DNA of 6,432 nucleotides. Source: Nitrospiraceae bacterium. GTDB lineage: Bacteria > Nitrospirota > Nitrospiria > Nitrospirales > Nitrospiraceae. This document shows, piece by piece, positions 6,109 through 6,432 of the stretch. A program made the position numbers and the translations under genes. The notes under the pieces were generated by a model. That model saw only the letters and a list, made by a program, of their open reading frames with translations, ran no database searches and was not told where the DNA came from. How positions within the stretch are numbered: the first letter of the stretch is position 1; each line of letters begins with the position of its first letter. The DNA lies in contig SXPO01000186.1 in NCBI GenBank assembly GCA_005793285.1, positions 1-6,432 of the forward strand, in the 5' to 3' direction.

Positions 6109-6300
6109 ATGAAAGTCAAAACGCACAAAGGCGCCAGTAAGCGATTCTCCAAAACGGGAAGCGGAAAGATCGTCCGGCGCAAAGCGGGCAAGCGCCATCT
6201 GTTATCCCACAAGCGACACGACCATAAGCGCCGCCTGGGCGGCACGGCGATCGTCGATGCCACGGCCACCGCGGTATTGAAGCAGCTGCTCCCACGCTGA
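6109..6300 (+). CDS. rpmI: 50S ribosomal protein L35
   Basis: A 63-aa, very basic protein of the large ribosomal subunit. It begins [20 protein letters not shown] and continues with RHLLSHK, both typical of L35. The ATG at 6109 is chosen over the one at 6100: the Shine-Dalgarno AAAGGA (6094-6099) directly abuts 6100 but is 9 nt from 6109, and MKxKTHKG is the normal L35 N-terminus. It sits 42 nt after infC and 46 nt before rplT, the usual order. In E. coli its translation is repressed by L20; whether this holds here is unknown. Confidence 0.96.
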   Translation: MKVKTHKGASKRFSKTGSGKIVRRKAGKRHLLSHKRHDHKRRLGGTAIVDATATAVLKQLLPR

Positions 6301-6331
6301 TCGTTCAGCACAGGGAGTTCTTTTAGAACGA
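6301..6331 (+). promoter_or_regulatory. Two competing hairpins in the rpmI-rplT spacer
   Basis: GTTCT (6317-6321) can pair with AGAAC (6325-6329) around TTT. Alternatively TCGTTC (6301-6306) pairs with GAACGA (6326-6331). The two share the 3' arm, so they exclude each other, and the second reaches the bases just before the rplT Shine-Dalgarno AAGGAG (6333-6338). This could tune rplT translation; the stems are short and no regulator is known from the sequence. Confidence 0.25.
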
Positions 6332-6346
6332 AAAGGAGTATGGAAT

Positions 6347-6432
6347 ATGCCTCGCGCAAAAGGCGGACCGAAAACAAGACATCGGAGAAACAAACGGTTG
6401 AAGCTGGCCAAAGGGCAGTACGGCGGGAAAAG
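6347..6432 (+). CDS. rplT: 50S ribosomal protein L20, 5' part only
   Basis: The first 28 codons of L20, an early assembly protein of the 50S subunit that binds 23S rRNA. MPRAKGG at the start and KRLKLAKGQYGGK at the end of the visible part match the family, including its basic N-terminal extension. AAAAGGAG ends 8 nt before the ATG. The gene continues beyond the right edge. Its place after rpmI is the standard order. Confidence 0.95.
   Translation, partial: MPRAKGGPKTRHRRNKRLKLAKGQYGGK

Noticed and set aside
1..6432. Mobile elements, CRISPR repeats, tandem repeats, attachment-site duplication at the tRNA
   Set aside because: No transposase or integrase frame, no regularly spaced repeats, and no second copy of the tRNA 3' end was seen in the window.

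Overview
The window looks like chromosomal housekeeping DNA from a free-living bacterium with moderately high GC. A bacterium related to Nitrospira is my best guess, based on the overall look of the proteins (the N-terminus of L20, the siroheme reductase, the Fis-like regulator next to HU). I could not test this by a search, so treat it as inference. I see no mobile element, CRISPR array, integrase or phage gene.

Left part, minus strand (1-2113). A CymR-like Rrf2 regulator is followed 70 bp downstream by a siroheme/[4Fe-4S] sulfite-or-nitrite reductase. The reductase runs off the left edge, so its 3' end is missing. It is open through all 531 visible codons. Regulator and enzyme probably form one transcription unit for assimilatory sulfite (less likely nitrite) reduction. 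The reductase carries a complete CX5C...CX3C cysteine quartet in each of its two halves, whereas the well-studied assimilatory enzymes have one.

Middle part, plus strand (2114-3588). The 286-bp divergent intergenic region holds a candidate Rrf2 operator next to the regulator's start, a 12-bp perfect palindrome and a near-consensus sigma-70 promoter. That promoter drives a 197-aa protein made of a degenerate receiver-like domain and a C-terminal Fis/NtrC-type helix-turn-helix. A 90-aa HU-type DNA-binding protein follows, then a strong intrinsic terminator. Its T-tract overlaps the -35 box of the promoter for tRNA-Val(GAC), which ends in its own terminator.

Right part, plus strand (3615-6432). 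This is the conserved translation cluster thrS-infC-rpmI-rplT: threonyl-tRNA synthetase, initiation factor IF3, ribosomal proteins L35 and L20 (L20 cut by the right edge). infC appears to start at a non-canonical AUC codon behind a perfect Shine-Dalgarno, the hallmark of IF3 autoregulation. thrS starts 26 nt after the tRNA terminator with no visible Shine-Dalgarno.

Nothing here is a clearly new system. The points most worth a second look are the double cysteine quartet of the reductase and its pairing with a cysteine-free CymR-like regulator, the Fis-like protein with a receiver-like domain lacking the phosphorylatable Asp, and the AUC start of infC.
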